DNA from: Ampullaceana balthica
Lineage: Eukaryota; Mollusca; Gastropoda; Lymnaeidae
Direction: 5' to 3'
Length of the DNA stretch: 64,000 bases
Assembly: GCA_944989445.1 (NCBI GenBank)
Contig: CALYLW010000055.1
Coordinates: 1,369,001-1,433,000, forward strand
Positions 10,162-22,440 of this stretch are shown piece by piece. The translations under genes were made by a program, and so were the position numbers. Within the stretch, counting starts at the first letter, position 1. Each line of letters begins with the position of its first letter. The notes under the pieces are model-generated. The model did not search any database, was not told the DNA's origin, and was given only the letters and a program-made list of their open reading frames with translations.

Positions 10162-12126
10162 CTGTAAAAAGAAATATTTTTTTTAAAATTAAAACTGCAG
10201 ATAGTGTTCTTCACATATAATTCGTGGATTACCTCTTAACACACCCTCACACCTCTGATACAATTAAAATAGTCCTGAAGTTTTACTGTCCATCAATTCT
10301 AGCAATGGCGTGATTTAAATATAACAAACTGATGCTTTTATCTTGTTTCACTTTCAGTCCAGGTTGAAATACATAAAGATACATACATGCTATATTATTA
10401 TAGGTGGTATTTTATTTTTTTCTAAGATTAATCAATATTAAAAAGAAGATATGCATTCAATGAAGTCAAAAGTAAAAGGAAGTTAGTTATTGCCCTTTAT
10501 AAAGGAAACAATTTAGTAAGCACAGAGTTGTTGCTTCAGGATGATATGAGTTACATATTTAATGGATCTATAATTGCTATATTAAAAAAAAATTGGTAAG
10601 ATTGATCCACACTAAGATAAATTCCATATGAATAATAATAATCTAAACATCATGGATAATAGAAATTTTAAAATACCTATATCCCCAAAGTAGTTGTAAA
10701 TTGTAAAAATTAATTACAAATGATATTTGGAAGGGCTGAAGAAAAAAAAACCATTGATTTAATATTTACTGTGCCATAGGTAAGGAGGGTAGGGTATCAT
10801 GCATCATGCAATAAATTTACCAACCTAAAATTATTCTCAAAAATAGAATACACACTAGTTGGCGTGTGATAAAATTTTGAAGTATGAAGTATAAATGTTA
10901 AATGCATGGGAAACTTATAGTCAACACATGGTTAACAACATTAATAAGTTTTATAAATAAACAATGTACACTTATGAACAATCTTTACATAAGAAAATAT
11001 GCACTATTCCTTCCCAGTTGGATCAAATAGAATTCAGCTCTAGAAACTTTATGAAGATATGAAATTTACAATCTCATGTGCAAGACGTGGTTTATCACAT
11101 AAATGAAATAATTGCTTGAAACATGTCAAAATTTAATTGGAAGTTTATAGAAGAATGACTAAAAGGATTTTTTTTTAAATTGGTAAAAAAGATATCATAA
11201 AGAGGCAACATTCAGAATGAAAACATCCAAAAAGAAAATATCAGAAAAAAGTTTTTTTGTAAATGTTACACTCAATAGCTCCTGAAGGGCTACTTCCGTA
11301 TCTATTTCAAATTCGGGACAAAAGGGAAGCAACTTTGTTAAGCTTTTGATTTTATTAGAAAAATGCTTTACTTTTCTATAGATATTCAGTTTGATCTTAA
11401 AAAATAAAATGATTATTGCATCGAGAAATGAATTAAGTTTAATAATAATATAACATGCACAGCGAAATAATGACGATTAAAGACCGATATTGCGATTTTC
11501 GGCACCTCGAATACATACTCGATAGAGATGCGTCAAATTAATTCACACATGGATCGACAAAAGTGAAACAAGATAAAAACATCTTTATTTTTATTGAAAT
11601 CTTGTAGAATCACACAATAGCCAGAGGTCTTGAGGAAAACGAGATGTCGATGCCATTTTTAACTAAAAATGCGAGAGTGCGTCGCAATGCGTACGGTCGA
11701 ATCCGTACAGACCCTGTAAGGACGCATGTAGTCGCACCAGGAGCTAATGAGTTAATTGATAAAATCAGTCATAACGAATCGGACACTACCAAGGACTGAT
11801 ATGTTAAAAAAATTAACATTGAGTTAGAAATTAGTCACGTGACACTATGAGCATGCAATCTAGTAGTGTTAGTTAATTGGACAACAATGTTACTATTTAC
11901 GAGACCCAAAGTCATGGCTCAAGACATCACCTTGCTATCGGTTTGTTTTTCTTAACCCTTCCAAAACTTCAGTGCCTTTCATAAAATTACCCATGTATAA
12001 ATATTTAATTCACCAAGATTATTTTACTTTGGAATAAGAAAGACCTCAACTCTAACTTGTCACGTAGAAATTTAAAACTTCAATGTTTAGATAAAGCCCT
12101 AAAGCACTGAGTTGAAAAACACTTGC

Positions 12127-15126
12127 CTAAAAAAAGATAGCGTCTTGAGCAAAAGCTGACTGGCTGTCTCCAGGCTTCCCACCTGATCCACCCATTCCCG
12201 GACGTCCATAACTGTTTTGCTGACCAACTCCCCCACCTTGGCGGAAAAAGTCACCCGCGCCACCAGCAGCACCTCCCATGCCCACTCCAGGCCTGTCCAT
12301 GTTACGATAAAAATCTCCACCGACTCCATTTCCATAAGCACCAGGTGTGCCAACTCCTCTGCCTGCTGCACCACCTGACTGCTCTCCACCACGACCTGCA
12401 CCCTGAGGTTTCCTGGAAAAGTTGGGTCAATAAATAGAGCGCTTAAGGGCCACTACCAGACATTTCACACATCCAACCAAAACAAGTTACCAATGCAACT
12501 GAAGGATTTCTCCTCATTGAGATATCAAATCTTGTATAGGGGATCTATCCCAAATAATTTATGAATCAAAATTTTTTAAAACTACTTTATGGAAACTGGA
12601 TAAGATCTTCAACATTGAAATGAATTCAGATCAAAGTCAAAAGGATAAATGGATGCAACTGAAAATTTGAATAATTAAAATATGCATTCTAAGGCAAAAG
12701 GATAGCAGTGCTAATGAAATGTTAATAAAAATATTTAATACAAGGCTTAACTTGAACTTTTACAATACCGCACCCCAAGATTCGAACAACCATCTCCTCA
12801 AAATTATATAAATGACTGATTCTATCAACTTCTCGCAAAAATAAACAAAGAACCTTTAAATTAACAGATTGAAAATGCAAGTTCAAATTAAAATATTTTA
12901 TATTAAAATTACCTGTCGTAATACTCTGGGGGTGGTCTGGCAGCTAAAGGATCCCTGTCCCTCATATAGGCATCAGGTGGAATCCCTCTGGCACGTTCAT
13001 CAAGGTAAGATCTTGGCGGCATTAACCTATCACGTGGGTCTGGAGCATATCTATCAGGTAGACGATCACGAGGTGGAGGAACAGGAAGGTATCGATCACG
13101 AGCTCCTGCAGGAGGATAACCTCTATCACCTGATAATGGGGCCATGCGTGCATAATAAGCCTCTCTTTCCATGTAGTACCGATAATAAGGATCATACCTA
13201 TCATATGGCACAGGTGGTGGAGGAGGGTATGGGTAACGATCGAATTCTCGAGGATCTCCTCTGCCAGGTGGAAGCCCATATGGTCGTGTACGATTTCCAC
13301 CACCAAATCTGAGGAAAGAGAAAATGGATTACAATTTTTTTTAAATAATCGACATTATAACTAACTAAATAAAAGAAAGTCAACCCATAAAGCAAGATGA
13401 TAACTTGTAAAAAACAAAATTTATTTTAAAATGTTAATTAAGTGAAAAATTGAAACACTTGAATTTATAAATTTCGATTGGAAACAATTAAGTCACGTAG
13501 GATGTCAAGAGGGATATGCAGGCAATCTTTTCATGTACAGGTCACCCCTTCCCCAAAGGATGCCTGCAAAAGATTTACTTTCTATTCTTTTTAAACACCA
13601 CTTACCAAAATTAATGCTAAAACATAGATTTTTACCCAGGAAGCGTACAGAAGTACATAAAATTTAACTACTCTGCTTCCATAAGGTATAATTCTTTTTT
13701 TTTAAAAAGTAAATCAAACAAAATGCCTCATTCCAGATTACAAGTAGCCATGTCTGGAACTTGCACAGATGTCACTCAGTCAAACCGTTTCGATACTCAA
13801 TACGGCTGATAGGCTGCTCGATAATACCGATCTGGATTTGTATTCTATGGATGACAATCGCAGACGGCATCGGCACGGCACAACCAGGGTTCAGCGGACA
13901 GAAGTACTAAAACGGTCTACGAGCTTGCGCAATAAATTTTTTTCTAACCCTTTCTTGTCGAATTTTCCGCCACCGCCGCCGCCACCTTTCTTTCCGGTCG
14001 ATAGCTGCAAGATTAAAAAAAATTAAAATTGTATTGTCCTCACAGATAAATGAAAACGCCGTAGCAATGAAACCTGTCGATAGTTCGGTTAACACACTGT
14101 TAATACCTATCTGCTTTTTTAAAAAATACAAATTTTAAGGAAAAACAATATTAGAGACCCCCAAAAGGAAATCGGCTACGTTTACTGACAGGTTTCATTG
14201 GCGCATAAATTATGAAGAGCATATCGTACCATGCTGTTACAAGTAAATAAACATATATTAAATGCGGAAAATTGGCGATATTTTGCACTGTTGGAATATT
14301 TATATCGCATTATCTGATGGTCGAACAGCTCATAAATCGAATAAAGGGTGGAACAAAACGCTGTTCAATTTTCCCACATTTAAAAGATTATCGCTGAAAT
14401 TGATAGTGTCTATAGTTCCAGCGAAAAGATCATATAAATTGAAAACAAAAAACGTATTAGTTACCTCTACACGAATATTGTTTCCATCCACACTGTATCC
14501 ATCCAGCTGAGCAATGGCTTTATTTGCTTCATTCTTGTTAACCATGTGCTGAATTTAAGAAATATTTTATTTTCAGAATAACGTTTAAACATGTTCCCAT
14601 GGTAAACCTTTTATATTTAAACAATAGATTATATTAATAGATTTTAAATCCAAGTTTAGCTTTTTTTTTATTAAACAACAGTAACAAATATGCATAACTG
14701 ATAATTACTAATACCAATGGAGGGGTCATGATTAACAAGATAAACACCCCATGCCAATGTGGTCATGGTTCAGAAATAAAATATATTCAAAACTGTAAGA
14801 GAATTTCTGCTGTTAATTCTTGATGAGTGATAAAATGGAGCTTGTCGATATCAAAACAAAGAATACAATCCTTACCATATGTTAAGTATAATGCTAAGAT
14901 GTAATTTTTTTTAATTTACTTAGCCCTTAATCAATCATAGGGTGTAAATAGTAAAAGTGGTAGAACACAGGGGGAGACACCTTCATTTTAATCCAATACT
15001 CACAACAAATCCAAAGTTTTTGAGGACATCACATTCCACTACTTGTCCATATTTTTCAAATAAGGGACGAATCTTGTCAGATGTTGTTTCTGAACTCAAG
15101 TTACCTAAGAATATCTTGATTGTCAT
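12127..15126 (-). CDS. Single-RRM RNA-binding protein, Lark/RBM4-like
   Basis: Five coding exons on the minus strand join in phase: 15126-15004, 14548-14465, 14004-13949, 13308-12913 and 12412-12127 (314 aa). Residues 1-69 form one RNA recognition motif with RNP2 IFLGNL (5-10) and RNP1 KNFGFVHM (36-43); the VVECDV segment before RNP1 is typical of Lark/RBM4 proteins. Next come a run of seven glycines (about 76-82), a region rich in Arg-Asp and Tyr-Asp (about 89-220) with PPPPP, and a Gly-rich tail. Such proteins bind RNA in the nucleus and affect splicing or translation. The second RRM and zinc knuckle of true RBM4/Lark are absent, so orthology is uncertain. The donor after exon 3 (GTTAGA) is weak but is the only one found that fits the phase. 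A CTCTACAG acceptor 7 bp before ATG implies a 5' UTR intron. Confidence 0.85.
12413..12912 (-). other. Intron between exons 4 and 5 of the RRM gene
   Basis: The donor is GTAATT (just below 12913) and the acceptor TTTTCCAG (just above 12412). AT-rich, with no other gene or repeat seen inside. Confidence 0.6.
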
Positions 15127-15535
15127 CTTTATGCTGTAGAGCAAATAATTGATCATAGCTCAAAAGAATAGAAGCCCTTATTTAAATGTTTAAAATAGGG
15201 AGGCTGAAATTGAAGATTAATTTCTCGATTAATATTATAACAATTTTAACGAGTAAAATTTTTTTTTACGATTAATCGATCCACCACTTATAACTGTAAT
15301 GGGAAGTCAAAAAGTAAAATATTTCGGCCCATAAATATAAACTAATTTCTGGACGATTACACTAACATTTTGTTTTTTAAACTATTGACGGACGTGAATG
15401 TTCAAAATGTTGATAACGGTTGTTGTGTCCATTGAGAGAAATCGTTTGCTTACCATGCAATGTTCCCTCTAAGTCTAAGCTTCGCTGGTCCGTGTGCAAA
15501 GTTTTAAAAAAACCTTTGTATGCAAACTTGTAATA
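15127..15535. other. Upstream flank of the RRM gene
   Basis: The flank holds an ATTAATCG-rich relic (about 15215-15290) resembling the ends of the element at 7392. A fragment at 15461-15530 (GTTCCCTCTAAG, then CTTCGCTGGTCCGTGTG) recurs inverted near 25145-25175. No clear promoter was recognised. Confidence 0.4.
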
Positions 15536-17002
15536 CAGTCGAGCTCGGTTAACTCGACCACCCTACTAACTCAACGTTTTTTATTGGAACCGCCAAATTC
15601 TCTATTTGGCTTAGCATTTTCTCATCGGCTAATTCGATTTTTTTAAGTCGCCGAAACCTAATACCTCGAGCACAAAAGAGGGCCAAATTTGCAACTCAAT
15701 TCCCGTCTGTTCGTCTAGCAATGCACTTTGCCATTTTTAGTTCAAAACAGTGTTGACATCTCGCTTTCTTCGAGACTTCCGGCTATTGTGATTCTATGAG
15801 ATTTCAATAAAAATTACCGGATGTTTTGCGTGTGGAGTATGTATTCACTCGAGGTACTGGAAAAATCGCGTTAAAGGTCATTAATCGTCATTATTTCGCA
15901 GTGCATGTTAAATTATTATTAAACTTATTTCATTTTCTGATGCATTAAGCATTTTATTTTTTAAGATAAACGAATATCTTTAGAAATGAAAATAAAGGTT
16001 TGTATCGAGAATCGACGGTGGTTTTTATTTAATTAAATTTTAAAAATTAGTATTCTTTTAAAAGTTTGATGTTGCTATGTTACCAGTAATATACGTGACC
16101 GCGACTAACGCGTGTGACGATGAAATCAAATCATTTTCTTAATATTCCAGTACATGTGTGTATGTATATATATATATACATATATAACATACACGTCATC
16201 ACTTTTGTAGGTCGAATTCTGATAAGGAATGATTTTTTTAAAAATTCGCTTAGACTTATTTGCCGGCTGAGGTCTAACACACAGCCCACAGTGATCAACT
16301 GTCAAGGCCAACATAGATTTATTTATATTACAAGTTTGATTGACTGAGGAAATTCGAGAGCGTTCTGATAGTAACAGATATCCTGCACGTCAAAAGCATT
16401 AAACTTAAAATTACCATATTGATTTGTTTATTTGTATTTTAAACTCGCTGATACGACGGCAAACGCGAGCGGCTGTGACGAGGCGAGAAATTTGACCTTT
16501 TAATGCATGTGCAGACAATTATAAACTGGTAACTTTTTTTTTATTAAATGGAATCGAAACATACCACAGAGACGTAATCAAAGTCCTTTACTTTGGCACA
16601 AATATATATATATATAAATAATAAAATATATATATAAAAAACTACCGATTAGTGTCATAACTGTTCCCGACTTTCAAGGCCGAGAATTTTTTTTAAAGAA
16701 TTCCCGACTTTTTCCCGTTTTCCTGAGTGGGAACCATGGTTATATTTAAATTTTAAACGGCCCTTAAAAACGAACGGTCATTACAACCTTAGGAAAGAGT
16801 GAAGAAATATTAGGGTAACGATACGATTCCGTTTAATCGTCCCATCACTAATTAACGCTAACTAATTAATCATGTACATAAAGAAATTTCAAGCACATGT
16901 TAATATTTTGCCGCCATATTGGTTTTCTTTTTAACTCCATCATCGGTTATGTCGACGCCATTTTTCATACCCCAACGCCGTCGACTTAACCGGTTTCGAC
17001 TG
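15536..17002. mobile_element. pogo-like TIR element 1, 1.47 kb, TA target
   Basis: The left end CAGTCGAGCTCGGTTAACTC and the right end GTTTCGACTG (inverted) resemble pogo-type Tc1/mariner termini. TA lies directly outside both ends (15534-15535 and 17003-17004). No transposase frame remains, so it is non-autonomous. It contains a (TA)n run near 16160-16190. It shares most of its interior with the element at 17798. Confidence 0.75.
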
Positions 17003-17004
17003 TA

Positions 17005-17797
17005 ATATCATTGGTAGCTATAAATACCATACTCAATGTTACTATAGTTAGTACGGGGAAAACAGAGTCCCTGTGCACGTCGGACCACAATGCATCACGA
17101 TTGTTTATACGAGAAGCCATTTTCGTTCTATCATTTTCTAACATTGCGATCAATCGATCTACAACTTTCAATACAAAATTATTCTTGATTTTAATTTTGC
17201 AATCAACTTATACTAAAACTTATAAGGTAAGCAATTATATATTTTTTTATACCTTCACTGTCTCAATTCAATATAATATATTTTTTTTTAGTGAGGCCTA
17301 GTAGTAGTACTAGTAGTGGCATTATCATTTATTAGTATTAGTTACAGTAAATGGTGGAAAAATAAATAGAATCCATGCTGGATACAGTACAGTTATACTA
17401 GGGCTTAGAAAATCAATTATATTTTATAAAAATTATATGGACCTGATCAGGGCTTACCCCTTGAGCCCCTTGTTCCTATATTTCGTTAGGCATGATTTTA
17501 CCTAGGTTGGATATACTTGTATTACAGACTATAGTAATATTGCCTTTAGGCTAGTTTAATGAGGAGACAATAGGAAAGAAAGTATTACTGACCATTACTT
17601 CTAAAATTATTTGTGAATATTTTGTTTTCCCCATATGATATTCAAATAAAAGAAGAATGCACACATTTTATAGGTTATACAAGGGGGAAAAAAATCGACT
17701 AAAAAATTCACAACTTCACTTCTATAAAAGATAGAAGGACAAAACAAGTGGTTTTAAAAAGGTCTTAGCAAGCCCTTTAAAATGATATATTTAGGTA
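17005..17797. other. Spacer between two pogo-like elements
   Basis: No gene was seen. The right part (about 17660-17795) is an inverted copy of the sequence that follows the next element (about 19190-19310), as though two inverted-repeat elements lie back to back here. Confidence 0.45.
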
Positions 17798-19138
17798 CAG
17801 TCGAACCCACTTATCTCGAGCTCGGTTATATCGACCACCCTATTATGTCGACGTTTTTTATTGGAACCGCCAAATTCTCTCTTTGTCTTAGCATTTTCTC
17901 ATCGGTAATGTCGATTCTTTTATGTCGCCGAAACCTAGTATCTCGAGCACAAAAGAGGGCCAAATTTGCAACTTAACTCGATTTTCGTCGGTTGAAAATA
18001 AAGGTTTGTATCGAGAATCGACGGTGGTTTTTATATAATTAAATAAAAAAATTAATAAATTATTATTCTTTTAAAAGTTTGTTGTTGTTGCTTTGTTACC
18101 AGTAAGATAAGTGACTGTGACACTAACACGCGCGTGACGATGAAACTGATAACACAGTACACACAGCCCACAGCGTGCTGTGATCAACGGTCAAGGCCAC
18201 AATAGTTTTATTTATATTACAAAGTTTGATTGACTGAGGAAATTCGAGAACGTTCTGATAGTTAATTAACAGATATCCTGCACGTCAAAAGCATTAAACT
18301 TAAAATAACCATATTGATTTGTTTATTTGTATTTTAAATTCGCGGATATGATGGCAAACGCGACTGCGACACGGCGAAGCGTAAACTTTGACCTTTTAGC
18401 GCATGCGCAGACAATTATAAACTGGTAACTTATTTTTCATTAAATAAATGGAATCGAAACATGACAGAGACGTAATCAAAGTCCTTTACTACGGCATAAA
18501 TATATATACATCAAAAGCATTAAACTTAAAATAACCATATTGATTTGTTTATTTGTATTTTAAATTCGCGGATACGATGGCAAACGCGACTGCGACACGG
18601 CGAAGCGTAAACTTTGACCTTTTAGCGCATGCGCAGACAATTATAAACTGGTAACTTATTTTTCATTAAATAAATGGAATCAAACATGACAGAAACGTAA
18701 TCATAGTCCTTTACTTCGGCATAAATATATATGCATGTGTATATATATGTATATATATATATATATATATAAATTCCCGATTAGTCATAACTTTTCCCGA
18801 CTTTCAAGGCCGAGAATTTATTTTTAAGAATTCCCGACTTTTTCCCGTTTTCCTGAGTGGGAACCATGGTTATATTTAAATTTTAAACGGTCCTTAAAAA
18901 CGAACGGTCATTACAACCTTAGACTTAGGAAAGAGTGAAGAAATATTAGGGTTCCGATACGATTCCGATAAATCATCCCATCACTAATTAACGCTAACTA
19001 ATTAATCATGTACATAAAGAAATTTCAAGCACATGTTAATATTTTGCCGCCATATTGGATTTCGTTTTATCTCGATCATCGGTTATGTCGACGCCATTTT
19101 TCATACCCCAACGCCGTCGACATAAGCGGTTTCGACTG
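17798..19138. mobile_element. pogo-like TIR element 2, 1.34 kb, TA target
   Basis: It begins CAGTCGAACCCACTTATCTC and ends GCGGTTTCGACTG, with TA on both sides (17796-17797 and 19139-19140). It is closely related to element 1 in its ends and in long interior blocks. It carries an internal tandem duplication (18285-18736) and a (TA)n run at about 18725-18770. No coding frame. Confidence 0.75.
18285..18736 (+). repeat. Two-copy tandem duplication, unit about 226 bp
   Basis: The block starting TCAAAAGCATTAAAC at 18285 is repeated from 18511 with only scattered substitutions, including the GCGCATGCGCAGAC and GGCAAACGCGACTGC words. It lies wholly inside pogo-like element 2, whereas element 1 has one copy. 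Confidence 0.8.
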
Positions 19139-20269
19139 TACTTTGACAGAAAATTTAAATGTGGTCCAATATGCTAAAATAATATATCATTTTAAAGGGC
19201 TTGCTAAGACCTTTTCAACAACACCTGTTTTGTCTTTCTATCTTTTATAGAAGTGGAGTTATGATTTTTTTTGGTCAATTTTTTTTGCCCCTTATATAAC
19301 CTATATAATTTATTCCAAAACGTGTGACCCACATTTCAAAATTCTGTACTCTTTCCCTCACAACTTTTTTAATTTTAGAGATATGGGTATCAAATTTTCA
19401 GAAGACATTCACAATCCATTATATAAAACAATGAATAAAAAATGTTTCAGGTAAATCAAGATTTTGAATTTTTTAAATAAATATATTTAAAGGCATGTTG
19501 AAAAAAATGATGTTGAAAATTATAACAAAAAGCAAATCAGTTCAAACTTTTGCATGCCAATTGCATTTTAATTGAATATATGGTACAATTAAATCAAAAC
19601 TATATTTAAATGTTTGAAGGGTAAGTATTTGACTTTAAAATAAAATTTAATGCAAATTATTAAAAATTATTTGTTAAAATATACCACACCGACGACAGGT
19701 CTGATTACTAAAATTTCAAATTAAAATGAAATGAACAAATATTTGAAGATTGAAGTATCAATTTAAAAGATAAGAACATTTTCCCTGTCATTTACTGAGT
19801 AAATAACTTGTATGCAAATTTCTCTGTATGTCATTCATAAGCTTTGTCATTGTCTTTGTCAACTATTTGGCAATTAAAGGAATTACAAGTTCTGCAATGG
19901 AATATTATTATTATCTCTTGTTATTATACCCATACTTTGTTATATTATTTAATTTTAATTAATGAGATTTATTTCTTTTGATTGATTTTGTAAAAAATAT
20001 CTTTGTCAAATGTCTATATCTTTGTAAAAAGATGATGGCGATGGTTAGTAAATGATAATTTTTAAAAATATATTGTTTTAATAATTATATCACTATCACC
20101 CTACAATGACAAAAACCATTAAATTTTAAATAAAAGGATTACAACACCATTATTACATGTAATTATAAGACAAGATTAGTTTTGATTTAGACTTAGACTT
20201 GGTATTAGACAAAACACTTAATTATGTTCTTAATTTAATTGTTAACATTGTTATAAATAAAATACCAGT

Positions 20270-20460
20270 TATTTAGTATTTTAATAATACTATTACTATT
20301 AAATTTAATACTAAAAAAACTACTAGGATTAGGATCTAATTTTAATTTGGCCTATTTTAGTAAACTAAAATACGTAGTAATAGTACTGTTAGTTTAGTAG
20401 TAGTAGTATTAGTATTACTAATCTAATTAGGCCCTACTAGTATTAGTATTAATTTTAATA
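20270..20460. repeat. TAG/TTA-rich simple-sequence tract
   Basis: Irregular runs of TAGTAGTAG, TATTAGTATTA and related trimers. Similar tracts lie near 21243-21300 and 22141-22210. Confidence 0.6.
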
Positions 20461-21133
20461 TTAATATTTTAGACAAGTGTTTATTCATTTTAATTTCATC
20501 GATGTATGTTCAATTCATCCATCTTATATTAGTAGGCCTATTGACTTTTTAAAAAGTATTATCATCACTTCTACGTTATTTTCAAATAAATTTCATTGTT
20601 TTATTAGTTTTTATTCGGATGTTAAAAGATTGCAAAAATGCATAAATTTGGTGTTGAGTTGTCTTTCATGGTAAAATACAACGCCGGTGAACAAGAAAAA
20701 ATCGACCATTTTTGTTTTTTACGGTGCCGATGTTTGGTCAAAATATGAATGGAGGTCTACCGCTTATGTTGGAAGGCTACATTGATGAAATCAATGATTT
20801 TCCAAACCAAATTATTATGTTTATTAATTATCTTTGAGTCCTAGTAAATTATCTTAATAAAATACAGAATGAGTGAGACATTAGTAGCTTAACGATGTTG
20901 GAAGAGACACAGAAAATTCTCCGGGGAACACCTCGTTGCTTGCAAAGTTATAGCGTCACCGGAAGACTATTATTAGACATACTCAATGACAACATTCATT
21001 TGTCTTTCAATTACTGTGACGTAAAACGCATAATTCGGGGGTCCCCGTAGAGCTAATCAAAATTTTCCGAAAAAGTTTTTCCGTAAATTTACGACATGCG
21101 CAGAACGATGCGCGAACGAGTATTGAAGTGCCT

Positions 21134-21241
21134 ACATGTTAATATTTTGCCGCCATATTGGTTTTCGTTTTAACTCGATCATCGGTTATGTCGACGCCAT
21201 TTTTCATACCCCAACGCCGTCGACTTAACCGGTTTCGACTG
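21134..21241. mobile_element. Right-end fragment of a third pogo-like element
   Basis: It matches the last ~110 bp of the elements at 15536 and 17798 (TTTTGCCGCCATATTGG to GGTTTCGACTG) and is followed by TA. The left part is missing. Confidence 0.7.
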
Positions 21242-22043
21242 TATTACTAATACAGATAGTAGTATTAGTATTAGTCTAGTACAGAGACAGAGGGTTATAG
21301 AGTAGTATAGTGTATAGTCTTAGTAAATTATAGGCTAATTATTATTGAAACTAAATAATTTTTAATTTTATTAATTTTGCTTTATTATTTTTACGGTGTT
21401 ATCATTCAGTTTATTATTATTATATTTAACTAAAACATTTATAACTAAAACTAAATCTTTTTATTTAAATATGTAATTAAATGTATGCATTGGCATTACA
21501 ATTCAAACTGGATAAAATTAGAACGATAAGCCATTTCCGACAACCCTACCTATTTTTTTTTGAGGGGCGATTACTCGTTATATATTGACAAATTTTAGAG
21601 CTTTGTAACTTTCTTCAGACAAATCCATTTTTTATTAAATAAATTGAAATCGATTGTAAAATAAATAATCTAAGGATGATTTTTAGCTCAAGCATATGTT
21701 CCTAAAGGTTATTTTTTAAATATTATTGTAACACAACTTTCAAAGAATTAAATTACTGCCGATAAGGAAATCGAAAACACGGTTCAATAGATACCACCCT
21801 GCTCACGAAATTTCTTTGCACACATCACTGATGACGAACTGCGCATTTATTAGAATAAATGTGACGTAAAACGCGAACTACAGATGTGGCCGTAAGACAG
21901 ACTGTAAAATCACCATGACAGTTTTTTCGTGAATTTACGACATGCGCAGAAAGATGCGCGAACGAGTATTGAAGTACCTAATAATATATTATTTAAGCCT
22001 TTAGGCTTTAGGACCACATTTAAATTTTCTGTCAAAGTACCTA

Positions 22044-22315
22044 CTTTAGGCCAGTCCTGCAGTAATATAGGTTTACAGTCCATGACGTGTTATTGGAGAT
22101 TATAGGACAATATATTTATTTATTATTTATAATATGGATAGGGTATTAGTATTAGTACTATTATTAGTAATAGTAGTACTGTTAGTACTACTAGTAGTAC
22201 TAGTAGTGTTAGCAATATCCGCAGTATATTTAATTGCGCCGCGAAATAGAATTTTATGCAATAACAAAAAGTTTAAAATATAATTTATTTATTTTTATTA
22301 AAAATAAAAAAGATT
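22044..22315. repeat. TAG-rich simple repeat and AT-rich spacer
   Basis: About 22141-22210 is a run of TAG/TAC trimers in both orientations. Nothing else was recognised. Confidence 0.5.
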
Positions 22316-22440
22316 GCCCATCTAAAAATCGAACCCTGTTTTTAAAAAAAAATTCCACAAGCGAAAATCGAACCCTGTACTGTACCACGTCAGTTGTCCT
22401 TCACTCTACCATGCGGCCACGAAGACATGTTGGATTTTGA
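22316..22440 (-). repeat. tRNA-derived SINE-like repeat
   Basis: Read on the minus strand, GTGGCCGCATGGTAGAGTG resembles a tRNA box A. GGGTTCGATTTTCGC, 60-65 bp later, resembles box B, and a second GGGTTCGATTTT follows. No full cloverleaf with paired acceptor ends could be drawn, so this is a tRNA-derived repeat rather than a functional tRNA. Confidence 0.5.

Larger units (their letters stand above)
19139..22043. mobile_element. Large inverted-repeat element (element X), copy 1
   Basis: The left end (from 19139) contains ACTTTGACAGAAAATTTAAA. The right end (22011-22043) contains its reverse complement GGACCACATTTAAATTTTCT followed by GTCAAAGTAC. A second copy lies at 52556-54127, sharing both the left end and a block of about 700 bp (21282-21983 matches 53441-54120). 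No protein-coding frame was found. A TAG/TTA-rich simple repeat (about 20270-20460) and a pogo-like fragment (21134-21241) lie inside. Confidence 0.5.

Noticed and set aside
12115..12130. GC-AG donor (AG/GCAAGT) after the T-run at the RRM gene stop
   Set aside because: The in-frame TAG precedes it, so splicing there would not change the protein. The GTGGGA donor at 12183 fits the downstream exon in phase.
12099..12401. 100-codon minus-strand frame near the RRM gene end
   Set aside because: It is a shifted frame over exon 5. The in-phase frame (Gly-rich) continues properly from exon 4.
12869..13312. 147-codon plus-strand open frame
   Set aside because: It lies antisense to exon 4 of the RRM gene, and its residues merely mirror the Arg/Asp-Tyr repeats of the real frame.
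21243..22210. TAG/TTA-rich runs considered as telomere-like repeats
   Set aside because: The units are irregular trimers, not TTAGGG or a related hexamer, and lie inside ordinary repeat DNA.
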